This document shows, piece by piece, positions 33,189-42,358 of a stretch of DNA of 64,000 nucleotides. Made by a program: the position numbers and the translations under genes. The notes under the pieces were generated by a model that saw only the letters and a list, made by a program, of their open reading frames with translations, was not told the origin of the DNA and searched no databases. The DNA is from Adiantum capillus-veneris (lineage: Eukaryota; Streptophyta; Polypodiopsida; Polypodiales; Pteridaceae), in assembly GCA_014529385.2 (NCBI GenBank), contig CM043971.1, forward strand, positions 59,388,209 through 59,452,208, read 5' to 3'. Within the stretch, counting starts at the first letter, position 1; every line of letters begins with the position of its first letter.

Positions 33189-36100
33189 CTACATAAAACA
33201 CAATGTAATAATACTCAATATTAAGTTATGTGAACATTCACAGAGAAGAATGTTCCACAGAATATTACCAATTCCATCAACAGGAGATCCAAAGATGCCT
33301 TCCATTGGATCTTTCTCTGCAATTACATGGAGAAAAGAAACAAAATGGTCAAGAAATGAATCTACAATCAGCTTCATATCATAAGGTATAAAAACATTGA
33401 TTATCTGTACCAACATGCTCATCCATGTTTGCCTCTCCAGGTGCCAGTAGCTTCAAAGCATCTTTTAAAGGTTCCTCACATCCATGAAATAGACACTGGT
33501 CAGTAGACTTACAGGCAATTACAAAACAAAGTGGGTGATACAGATGTTGACACCGGAGCATGTAGACACCGATAACAACACTCTGCATGATAGACATCCC
33601 ACAAGCAACACAATCACCTAACTGCGCACAGCTATTGTCCGATCCCAAATGAACAGCGGCCTGACAGGAAGGATAGGCATTCTTGACTTGAACAAATTAA
33701 TAATCGTTTCCACAAATCGAAGATGCCATGTCACCACTTCTACTTCCCAGAACAAAGTGTCATGGTGACCCTGTAAAAAAATAGCACTGCGTACTTTATA
33801 AAACAGTATAAGTGTTTGTGAATTACTTTCAAGAGTCTTCATCACTTTATGTGTTACCACTTAAGAGTGTTATATAAACACATTTAAGTGGTCTTTTACC
33901 ATATAAAATGGTCTCTAACATTTTTTTCTAATTAGAGTTTAACCACTTTTAAGCAATATCAACTACTACTAGGTGAATCAATCAAGCTTACATACCTGTA
34001 AACTGTGCTGCCTCTTCACCTAGGTTATCAAGATTGTGCACTTCAATATCAAGTCCCATGTCTTTGAGAGCCTCCTTTCTGATTTGAATCAAGGTCTCAA
34101 GCTTTGCCATTGCTTCCTCGTTTGGTACAAGCCCAGCCTTATGCAACTTGAGTTCCTCCATATCCTTGTTCAGTCTCTCTATGATCTTGGCGGCGCCTCG
34201 CATCAAACCAACCTGCTCATCTCTCTTTGTCTTTGATTGATCTAAAGCAATTTTTATTGCCTTGAGACATTGTTGCTTCTCTTTTAACTTTTCAGCAGCA
34301 TTAGCCTCCATGTTAGAAATAGCATCTACATCAGCCGTTGACGCAGAAAATGTAGTCGAGGAAACATTTGACATTCCAAATGTTCCCATCGAGCCAAAGT
34401 CCCAATTCTTTAGAAATTCCTCCTTAGCCTGCCCTGAAAATTGGTGTCCACCTGAGTATGTCTTCCAGTCAAAGCCTGCGCCAGTACTGTCAGTGTAATT
34501 AGGCATATTTTCTGCATTAAATTCCCACTCGTTTGCAAGACATGGACCGTTTGTGGACCTCTATTTCTCCAATTTCCTATTTAAATTTTTTTGTTGGCGT
34601 AACATTTTGATAACACCTTCAGCATACACAGCCATGCAACTAAACCTTTAGAATCTTCAGCGCCCTTGCACTTCTGCCACGTAAATCCATGTGCAAAATG
34701 CATGCCTACATCGTTTTTTGGGGGAGCTCCCTGATATACTTTGTGGTATAGCAGGAGACATTCTTCATACATTTCAGGCCTCAGGCCCTTTAAATGCATC
34801 TTCTCCTTTTGGTGGCGCTTGTAAAGCCATACCCTAAGCCACTCCTCATCTGAGAAATCATCATCACATAGGAGCTTCGAATCTTGGTCAACCAAGCATA
34901 ACCCATATTCGGTATGAAAATCTTCCTTGGTGAAGAAAAATTTTGTTTGAGTGGGTAAGGCCACTCGTGGTACTGTCCACCTCCATGTAAAAACATATAT
35001 GAATGCATGTTAGTATGTAATGAGCCATAATTAAACTTGTTTGATCAACAATAAGAAGTGGTTGAAATGATTTCTGCACCATTCTCAGTGGTACTGCAAA
35101 TTTTTTAAGTGGTGGTGTACCACTTAATGGTTCTCAACCACTTAAAACTGGTTAGGTAACACTAAAAAGTCCTGCTACACCATTATTTGCTGGTGATACA
35201 TCACCTTTTGGTGTTTCTTCACCACTTTAAAGTGGTGCTCCAGCACATAAAAGTGGGATGAACCATTGTTCCAGTTGTGCAACACCGATGTGAATTGTTG
35301 TACACAACTTAAAACTGGTGCTACACTCCTAAAAAGTGGAACTACACCAATAGAATGTGGTATCTCCTTGTAAAGCTTCATCACTTATAAGCACTTAACC
35401 ACCACTTTTAGCAAAGATGCAGAACTAAAGATTATTGTACTTTTATAAAGCATCACTAAAAAGTGGTTCTACAACACTGAAAGTGGTTGACCATCACGCA
35501 CCACCACTTAAATGTGATTTGAACCACAAGAAGTGGTGAACACCGCTTTATTGGTGTTTACCACTTTATACCAAATAATGTTCAGGTTAAGAAGCACCAC
35601 TTTTCAGTGGTTCTACACACTTTTAAGGTACCGAATAACATTCTAGTTAAGAAGCACCACTTTATAGTTGTGTTCACCACTTTATATTGATGTTGAACAC
35701 TTTATAGTGGTCTTCACCACTATAAAGTGGTTCTTCTTAACTAGAACGTTATTCGGTACCTTAAAAGTGTGTAGAACCACTGAAAAGTCGTGCACCATCG
35801 TGATGCTTCTCTTAAAAGTGATGCTTCACCACAAAATAGTTAGGGTTTTCCACTGGAAAGTGATGCACGTGTATCGTCAATTTTTACTAGAGCCTTACCT
35901 CTTTTTAGTGATGTCCAACACTTTAAAGTGGTCCAGTATCACTTTTAAGAGATGGTGCACCATATCAGCATAACTATGTAGTGATGCAACCATGGTTTCT
36001 GCCCAACTTTAAATGGTGTTGCAGGTGCACCACTTCAACACAGCCTATCACTGGTGTTGTACCCATAAAAAGTGGGTTTCATCCACTTGATATTTACTAG

Positions 36101-36402
36101 TCGTGTGCACACTAATTTTTCCTACTAAAGCAACACTTTAATTGAATCCATGGGGGAAATACCTGCATCTAACCTACTTAACATTTTGCTTCTTAGGTGT
36201 ACCCTTGGGGGACTCGGAAGTTCTTTTTGTAGCATGCATGTGCAAAAAATTCATAAATTTTACAAGACATAAAACCAATTTTAGAAATGCATGCATGATG
36301 CATCTAACCTGTTTTGATAGGCGACTCCTGTGTAGAGCTCTTTCCCTTCCTAGGTGTACCCTTGTCAGAGTCTGAAGGTCCTTTTGTAGCCTGGTTCTTC
36401 AT
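32711..36402 (-). CDS. Gene A: multi-exon gene with W/HKxYxGPP domain, coiled coil and RING-like finger
   Basis: Exons inferred from open frames plus splice sites: 36402-36309 (ATG, MKNQATKGPSDSDKGTPRKG, donor CAG/GTTAG); 34964 to about 34570; about 34570-33996 (donor CAG/GTATG); 33660-33411; 33316-33269; 33188-32711. Order of parts: basic N-terminus, conserved domain, coiled coil, zinc finger, acidic then basic NLS-like tail (TPKKKAKVASEP). A frameshift in a poly(A/T) run near 34590 and a stop near 34555 suggest decay or an unseen intron. Two paralogues (48240 and 52711, plus strand) share the domains, so the architecture is real. Nuclear role is guessed from the tail only; family unknown. 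Confidence 0.55.
33411..33660 (-). CDS. Gene A zinc-finger exon
   Basis: The acceptor CCTTCCTGTCAG precedes the exon, and TTG/GTACAG follows. The protein reads CVACG, 14 residues, LRCQHLYHPLCF, then ACKSTDQCLFHGC. Aligned with gene B (CTGCG to CRVSAC) the spacing is identical over 45 residues, with invariant C, C, G, H, A-C, C and C positions. A RING- or PHD-like metal-binding fold is likely. It could be an E3-type finger, but this is inference. Confidence 0.6.
33996..34506 (-). CDS. Gene A coiled-coil exon
   Basis: Starts after a low-complexity G/S/T stretch, then has about 100 residues of coiled coil (AAEKLKEKQQCLKAIKIALD, ERLNKDMEELKLHKAGLV). It ends EEAAQFTG at a strong donor (CAG/GTATGT). 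Confidence 0.55.
34581..34964 (-). CDS. Gene A conserved-domain exon
   Basis: Contains DDFSDEEWLRVWLYKR, LKGLRPEMYEEC, LLYHKVYQGAPP and FTWQKC. The same positions read DLPDDQWLIVFQHRYQKN, LLFHKMYKGPPS and YAFEKC in gene C, and EWFSVFRQ, QFHYKVYQKGPT in gene B. No known domain recognised. A possible acceptor (GGTGGACAG) lies just upstream of the frame at about 34973. Confidence 0.55.
   Translation of the reverse strand: MALPTQTKFFFTKEDFHTEYGLCLVDQDSKLLCDDDFSDEEWLRVWLYKRHQKEKMHLKGLRPEMYEECLLLYHKVYQGAPPKNDVGMHFAHGFTWQKCKGAEDSKGLVAWLCMLKVLSKCYANKKI
35090..36100. repeat. Array of ACCACTTT/AAAGTGGT motifs
   Basis: Dozens of copies of AAAGTGGT and its complement, often joined as ACCACTTTAAAGTGGT-like palindromes, separated by 10-40 bp of variable sequence. 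It lies in gene A between the first exon and the conserved-domain exon, i.e. probably intronic. No coding potential. Confidence 0.85.
35594..35793. repeat. Near-perfect hairpin with 78-bp arms
   Basis: 35594-35671 is the reverse complement of 35716-35793 with about four mismatches by eye. The spacer is 44 bp. Both arms contain TTCTACACACTTTTAAGGTA or its complement. Transcription on either strand would give a stable stem-loop. Confidence 0.9.
36170..36229 (-). CDS. Duplicate of gene A first-exon peptide
   Basis: The minus strand reads ATKRTSESPKGTPKKQ, parallel to ATKGPSDSDKGTPRKG in the first exon at 36309-36402. It is a partial exon duplication, or an alternative second exon. Confidence 0.4.
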
Positions 36403-36665
36403 CCTAAAAAAATCACAAATGCCACATAGATACAACATCAATAGTTAAATGCATTCATGATTGAACCTGCATGATGCATTCGTATAAGCATGCACACACA
36501 GTTGATAAAATCTGCATTCATGCTTCAAGCTACATGATGCTTCAAACTGGATGATGAATTTTTATAAAGCATTCACAAGGGTGATCAATTAGATGTGCAC
36601 AATGCATATACATTCCATAAATAAATTCTAAACTCACACATGCATCATTAATAGTTACAATCCAC

Positions 36666-36824
36666 GATTATCTTGCCACACATTCTTTTTTTTTTTTTTT
36701 TTGCAATACCCTCCCCAACAGAGGGCAGGCCATATCGCCCTGGGTTGAAACTAGGTCCTTACGCACTCACCCATTCACTCTAAACACTAGGCCAAGCCCC
36801 CTTTGGTTATCTTGTCACACATTC
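36666..36824 (-). mobile_element. tRNA-derived SINE with target-site duplications
   Basis: On the minus strand: GGGGCTTGGCCTAGTGTTTA (A-box region), a B-box-like AGTTTCAACCC, then a 17-base poly(A) (36702-36686). The body is 36804-36686. It is flanked by 20-bp duplications, GATTATCTTGCCACACATTC at 36666-36685 and GGTTATCTTGTCACACATTC at 36805-36824 (two differences). No protein is encoded; mobilisation needs a LINE. Confidence 0.85.
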
Positions 36825-37673
36825 AGAGACAAGGCATACATCGCTTCTACATCTGCATGAAGCATGTTAAAACATGGATCAATGCTACCTAGGAAAACCA
36901 GCCACATTCAAATTCAACCAACATTCAAGATAGAATGCTCAAAATCGGACCTCATGGTAGGTAGTTGAGTAGAATCAGGCAAGGAAGCCGAGTAGCAGTA
37001 AGAGGCAGCAAGAGGCGAACAAGCTACATGATGCCACATACTTGTTGTTTGCTGTGCAGGGGATTTTTACTGAAGTTGATGACTAGCCCAACAAAAAGTA
37101 CTCCTCTTGAATTTGCTTCTTGTTGTTGTGATGTTGCTGCTTGTTGCTTCGGCTAGCAAAGAAACGCAAAGGAGGGAGGTCAGAGGGAATCAGAAATCTG
37201 AATGGCGCGGGCGAGATAGAGAGAGGGGGGAGGAACGAGCGAGATAGAGAGGGAGGGACAAGACTCGAGAGAATATTTGCATTAAGTGCTTGAAAGTACC
37301 TTGAGGTGATCATTAACCACTAAGCGCTTTCACTTAGTACACGTTAAATTTTAACCCTTTTTTCCCATAAATTTTGAATTTAATCCCACTGTTTCAAACG
37401 CCTAAACCACCCATTTTCTCAACCCCAAAAACCATATACTATATAGTGGCAAAAGCGGTCCACGTATACATGCTTTCACCCAAATATAAGTTTCCATGAG
37501 TATATACAAAAAGAAGAGCACCAAATGATCATATAAGTTTTGAGCAAACTATAATTAGGTATCTCACAATTGTTACCAACTAACCATGTAGTCAATTAAA
37601 TAAGATGATTACTATGGATTAAATGCAAAACTAGGCAAAACTGGGTTATATATGTGAGGAGTAAAATCCATAC
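36825..37673. other. Intergenic; no gene seen
   Basis: 37180-37260 holds a GA-rich stretch. The open frames here are compositional. No domain, RNA gene or clear repeat beyond this. Confidence 0.5.
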
Positions 37674-38028
37674 AAGTGGATCACGGCATGAAGAGTACAT
37701 AAACAAACTTATCCATAGAGCTATAGGAGCGTCGTGATCCACTTAGTTGGCTTTCAGAAAATAGAATAGATACAATACATCAAAGAAATTGTACGTTGAG
37801 AAGATTACTATGTACAAAGTCAAAAGAGGATCACGGCGCACGAAGCATGTAAATTAATGTTAAAAACACGGATGGTGCACTGTGATCCACTTTGCAGGCT
37901 TTGATGCATTGAAATACCTACAATATTACTATACAAAAAATCCCTTTGTAAATATTAGAAGAGGATAACGGTGCACTGAGTATGTAAACTCATCTTCATA
38001 ACGTAACTGGCGCGCCGTGATCCAATTA
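37674..38028. repeat. Short inverted-end units 1-3 (GGATCACGGC ... GTGATCC)
   Basis: Three units of about 65-71 bp (37674-37744, 37826-37893, 37961-38028) begin with [A]GTGGATCACGGCGC-like and end with the reverse complement (GCGCCGTGATCCA). Interiors share ...ATGTAAA.... They are spaced about 140-150 bp apart. Confidence 0.8.
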
Positions 38029-38209
38029 TGGAATTTGAAAGGTGAAATGATCTTTTACATTTTGAAGCACACTCACAGAACACAACTAAACTAAGGACAT
38101 AGTAAAACTGAAGGGATTGGCTTTACCTTTGCTAGGACTAGACATTGTTATTGGAGTAGAGGTTTTGGACTAGGAATGTAGTTTGGAGTCTTCAAGCTTC
38201 TGATTTCTG

Positions 38210-38410
38210 CACCTTGAAGGAGACAGAGGCCTTCTTAGGTGTCTCTTTTTCCCTTCCTCACTTTCTCTCTCTGTCTCTCAAGGCTTTATCTCCGTCTCTT
38301 TCGAGGTCTGTAACTAGCTTGTGCACACCATTTAATCTCTCTTTCTCTCCCTCCTTCTCTCTCTCTCTCTATCTTTCTCTCGTTATTCTCTCTCTCTCTC
38401 CTCTCCCCTT
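38210..38410. repeat. CT-rich low-complexity tract
   Basis: Interrupted (TC)n runs. The open frame across it is compositional. Confidence 0.8.
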
Positions 38411-38579
38411 TTCATGCAATAATAGATATTACCATTGGCTTTTAGCGATGCGAGCCGCATATATTGAATGCGTGTTACAAGGACATGCATTAAATGGGAG
38501 GTACGACCAAAAAAGTGATTTTTAACTACTCAAAAATACGTGTACATTTATAGTAACAATGCACACTTGATTTTATGAT

Positions 38580-38663
38580 AAGAGAGAGAGAGAGTGTGTG
38601 TGTGTGTGTGAGATATATATATATATATATATAGTGAAATACAAAGAGAGAGAGGGAGAGAGA

Positions 38664-38694
<31 letters not shown>
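38580..38694. repeat. Compound GA/TG/TA/GA microsatellite
   Basis: Runs of GA, TG, AT and GA follow one another, then longer GA runs from 38645. Confidence 0.95.
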
Positions 38695-39097
38695 CCTGCA
38701 TACACGACCTGTGCGAGAAGGAGAAGGTGATAGCTAACTGAAAATCAACCTTTGCGAGAGATAGAAAGAAACAAAGAAACACCTACAGCCGAGATATCGT
38801 CTGCAACCAAGTTGCAAGGCTCTTACATGCGTTTTCTTCCTTTGAATTCCACATAGAAAGGCATTTCCATAGTGATTTTTGTAGATGAAGAGTGAAAAGA
38901 GATAAAAAGAGAGAGAAAGAGAGATAAAGAGAGAGAGAGTGAGAGAGCTAGATTTGTTGATAGTCTATTAGGTTTGGAAGCTAAAGACTGAGAGAGATCG
39001 ATGGAAAGAGTGTTAAAGATAATATTTTTGAAATTTTGCTTGGTTTGAAAGAAGAAGAGTCAGAGACAGAAAAAGACAAAGAGAGGGATTTCATAAA

Positions 39098-39163
39098 GTG
39101 AATCACGGCGCGCGGTAGAGTGTTCTCTTTGCTTGCATTTGTGTACACGCACCATGATCCATA

Positions 39164-39224
<61 letters not shown>

Positions 39225-39317
39225 TATCCTACAAATTTTTCCCAATCCTCTTGTGAATCACGACACGCGGACAGCTACAAGCCTAGCTTAAAGACAACCC
39301 CGTGCGCCGTAATCTTC
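39098..39317. repeat. Short inverted-end units 4 and 5, around a GA microsatellite
   Basis: Unit 4 (39098-39162) opens GTGAATCACGGCGCGCG and closes CGCACCATGATCCAT. Unit 5 (39253-39317) opens GTGAATCACGACACGCGG and closes CGTGCGCCGTAATCTTC. They are the same family as units 1-3. A (GA)n run at 39166-39222 lies between them. Confidence 0.75.
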
Positions 39318-39334
39318 AAAAAATGGTGGGGGGG

Positions 39335-39449
<115 letters not shown>

Positions 39450-39470
39450 GGAGATAGAGAGGGAGGGGGA

Positions 39471-39770
39471 GAAAGAGCAGCGAGACAAATCTGTGAGGAA
39501 GCATGTGCTGGTACAATGAGGTGGAAGGCAGTTGCCTTGATGTGTCTTCAAGAAGCAGCAAAAGATTTTCTTTTGGAGTATTTTAATGATATTACTATTG
39601 TTGCTACTCATGCTCACCGTTTGACAATAATGGACAAGGACAGCGAGACTCTTAAGAGAGTGCGTTGGAGATACGATAAGATCCTTATCCCTAATGAGTT
39701 TAGCAACACATTCAGAGATAAGAGTGTAAGTGTTGATAAAACCTTTAGTGTTTATTTGGGGAATGGTTGA
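39471..39770 (+). pseudogene. Histone H3-like (CENH3-like) fragment
   Basis: The frame reads [20 protein letters not shown], then [17 protein letters not shown], then VATHAHRLTIMDKDSETLKR and VR. This aligns without gaps to the H3 histone fold from the end of helix 1 region through helix 3 (LQEAA, F-D, A-x-HA-x-R-x-TIM-x-KD, L-x-R-x-R). RW before the helix is more like centromeric H3 than canonical H3. Canonical N-terminal tail and alpha-N are absent; a GA microsatellite lies where they would be. A donor-like GTAAGT lies at 39727. Probably a decayed gene or captured fragment. Confidence 0.65.
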
Positions 39771-39781
39771 TGACTTGAATA

Positions 39782-39964
39782 TTGTTAATAATAAATAACC
39801 TTCACTATTTACAAATGTATAAAAAGGTTACTTCATGTCCATGGAAAAATTTGTGGAATCATGAACTGTACAAGTCCACCTTTAAAGCTGTCAAAGTGCC
39901 TAATCAGACAGATCCAAATTCCTGCGGTTGGAGATGTCTTCTCCATGAAGAGTATATACTCTAG
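39782..39964 (+). pseudogene. Ulp1/SENP-type peptidase C-terminal fragment
   Basis: The frame contains FKAVKVPNQTDPNSCGWRCL and LHEEYIL. This matches the end of C48 (Ulp1) SUMO-peptidase domains: the V-P-x-Q-x-(N/D) turn followed by S/D-C-G with the catalytic cysteine. The upstream His and Asp of the triad are not visible. Ulp1-like domains occur both in plant SUMO peptidases and as passengers of plant transposons. Short length makes this tentative. Confidence 0.45.
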
Positions 39965-40078
39965 AGTTTTTTTGCTCTTCATCCATTTATGTCAAAGGTA
40001 TTTTCTTGTAATGGTATGGTCCAAAATTAATGCTATTATTAATTAAAGTATTGACCACATGTTAACCTAATTTTGCAG

Positions 40079-40504
40079 AATGCTCTGTAAAATTATACAT
40101 TAGAATATTTACAAAGGTAACACGCTTCAATGATTCAACATCTACTATCTTTTTCAACCCCAAGAATTTTACATGCAGAAGACAGTTTTGTTGACGACCA
40201 TATTATAGCTTTAACAATGACCAGTGAAGAGGTAGTCAGGACAGTTTTCAACACCCTAAACCAAATTCCTCAAACTGACCCCATATTAGAGGAAAAGACA
40301 CCGGTAAACTTTGCAGTTGGAGCGGCTGAATCCAAAGTTGGGGTTGAGCAATGTGAAGTAGACCAAGCCCCTGAAAATACAGATGTAAAATGCTCCTCGG
40401 AGACGAAGAATGCAACAGAGGTTCTAGGCCAAGCAGAGGAGGATAAGGGAGTGCTAGGGGAGGAGGACAATATTGCAAATCAAGGCCTGGAACAAACCAC
40501 ATAA
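40079..40504 (+). pseudogene. Acidic linker exon
   Basis: Preceded by an acceptor-like TTTTGCAG at 40071-40078. The frame from 40130 is acidic and low in hydrophobics (EEKTPVNFAVGAAESKVGVE, VLGQAEEDKGVLGEEDN). No domain. It lies between the Ulp1-like and FCP1-like pieces and could be a linker of a single gene. Confidence 0.35.
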
Positions 40505-40743
40505 CAGGTTAACCATTCGGCCATGGAAACACAAGTCATGTACTGCAAAAGCACAAGAGGTGGATACCCTTGGCAATACACAAGGAAACATCGACACTCA
40601 ACAACAAAATGTCAACATTAGAAATGAACAGTATGGACTCTTGCTTCAAGTAGATATGGTTGTTCCGGTAATATCCATTGTACTTAAATAATAAATGATT
40701 TTTTGTTTCTAACTACTTATATGTATGCACACAATGATTGCAG

Positions 40744-41214
40744 AGACTGATTATCTTGGATCTCAATGGATTGCTACTGCTACGACAGCCGTACAATGTA
40801 CATACAGAGTTCTCAAATTTACGTAGTTTTCGCTTGGGAAATGTCAGAGTATTAATTCGACCAGGCACAAAGGATTTTTTGAATTTTTTGATTCCAAGGT
40901 TTAGGGTGGCTATCTGGTCTTCAATGCAGGCCCATAACCTGAATCCCCTTGTTTCCGTAGTTTGTAATTTGGCTGAAATTTAGCGATAGGCTTTTTATTT
41001 TGTGTATAGTCAAAGAAATTGTAATACCATTGTGGGACATTTCCACCCAACTAAAGCTAATGTACCACTTTTCTACAAGCCCTTTGAGCAGATCAATGTA
41101 CCTTATGATGCTTTCAACACTTTGTTGATTGATGACACACCACATAAGGGTTTACTTAATCCATCCGGCACTACTATATCCCCACCTTCATTTGAAGGGC
41201 ATCTTCACGATTGA
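40744..41214 (+). pseudogene. FCP1/NLI-type HAD phosphatase-like exon
   Basis: A 76-bp intron (40668-40743, donor CCG/GTAATA, acceptor GATTGCAG) precedes it. Motifs: RLIILDLNGLLLL (DxDxT motif altered to DLNGL), VLIRPGTKDFLNFLIPRFRV, AIWSSMQ, FVYSQRNC, and NTLLIDDTPHKGLLNP, the C-terminal DD motif of the family. Two in-frame stops lie near 40982 and 40988. FCP1-like phosphatases act on phosphoserines of RNA polymerase II; the DLNG variants common in plants lack the second catalytic Asp. It is a decayed copy. Confidence 0.75.
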
Positions 41215-41368
41215 TACCTAGAGGACATTTTGGTCCATACCTGCAAGCAATGAACTTAAGCCCATTGAGCACATCAGAATTTGTACTTACAAATGTACTT
41301 AGTAATTCATTGATTATACCTTAAATTGATACTGCCTATCTCTCTATGTGTTTCGAATACTAAGAGAG

Positions 41369-41372
<4 letters not shown>

Positions 41373-41416
<44 letters not shown>
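41373..41416. repeat. (GA)n microsatellite
   Basis: About 44 bp of pure GA between two decayed genes. Confidence 0.95.
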
Positions 41417-41418
<2 letters not shown>

Positions 41419-41459
41419 TTGAGCAAACACTTGATATTAAGATTAAACTAGTCAAAAAT

Positions 41460-42358
41460 GTTACATTTCGTTGAAGCCATTTAGGGATGATTACATGGGC
41501 ACAATTTGAATACGGCCAGAGAGATCTCCACAGAGAAAATGCTTCTCCCTTTGTTGCATTACTCTTCATCCGTTCAGCAAGAAAGAAAAGTTTACGGAGT
41601 CAATGTCGGTAGTCTCCTCCACTATGTCATGTCGAAGTTGCAAAAGATTGCATTGCTTCCTTATTGTAATTACTGTCATAAGATTTAGGTCTTTTTCCAC
41701 CACTTCCACATCTATGACAGCATTGTTTGCCAAACTTGCTGCCTCTTGATCCATAGGCACATAGCAACCTTCAACAATGTGAGAACGCTTGTACCAAAAG
41801 GAAATTATTAATGTCTGTGTCGCAAGCATATACTTGACAATGAAAGTGTCAAGAGAAATCTTGCAGCATATGCCATCTGTTTCTTTCACATACTAGCCTT
41901 GATCAAGAAGCTTATCACACAAGAGGGAATCAAATGATTTGCAGAGCAGCATTGTTTTAGCGACATGTACTTTGCAGGTATGAAATAACTCAACAAAGAG
42001 ACCAATAGGATAAAAATTTGCAAGTTTCACCAATTCAGTGGGTACAGAGTTTCAGAGAGACCTCTAAACATCCCTATAGAGCCTGCTCCTCAATGCCTCA
42101 CTCATTGTTGTGTCGGGAACGGGCCAATCCACGGAGTTCCAATTGGTTGGTAGTGGAACCTTCACCAACACTCCTCTCTGATTCCTTTGATTGAGTTGGT
42201 AGAAATGGTCATAGAAGAAAATACCCTCCTCTGCCAGGCTTTTGCTAGTTCTGCCAGCATATTGCAAGACTCCAATATGAGAATGGATCACAGGGATGAG
42301 ACCTATAATGCACTCCAGTGGCTCCCATTCCTCATATGACAAAGGATAAACATCTGTG
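41460..42358 (-). pseudogene. Unknown decayed gene
   Basis: One minus-strand frame reads through three stops: ITDVYPLSYEEWEPLECIIG, RTSKSLAEEGIFFYDHFYQL, VPLPTNWNSVDWPVPDTTMS, then after the stops LNLMTVITIRKQCNLLQLRH and further coding-like sequence. Amino-acid composition is protein-like (W, Y, C present) and not that of the other strand. No family recognised. It is cut at 42359 by the chromovirus fragment. Confidence 0.45.

Noticed and set aside
33411-33660. Retroviral-type CCHC knuckle
   Set aside because: The cysteine/histidine spacing is long (CxxC, about 20 residues, HxxH, ACxxxxxC) and intron-flanked, which fits a RING/PHD-like finger, not a Gag knuckle.
39471-39770. Functional CENH3 gene
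   Set aside because: No N-terminal tail or alpha-N/helix 1, a microsatellite directly upstream, and diverged core positions argue against a working histone.
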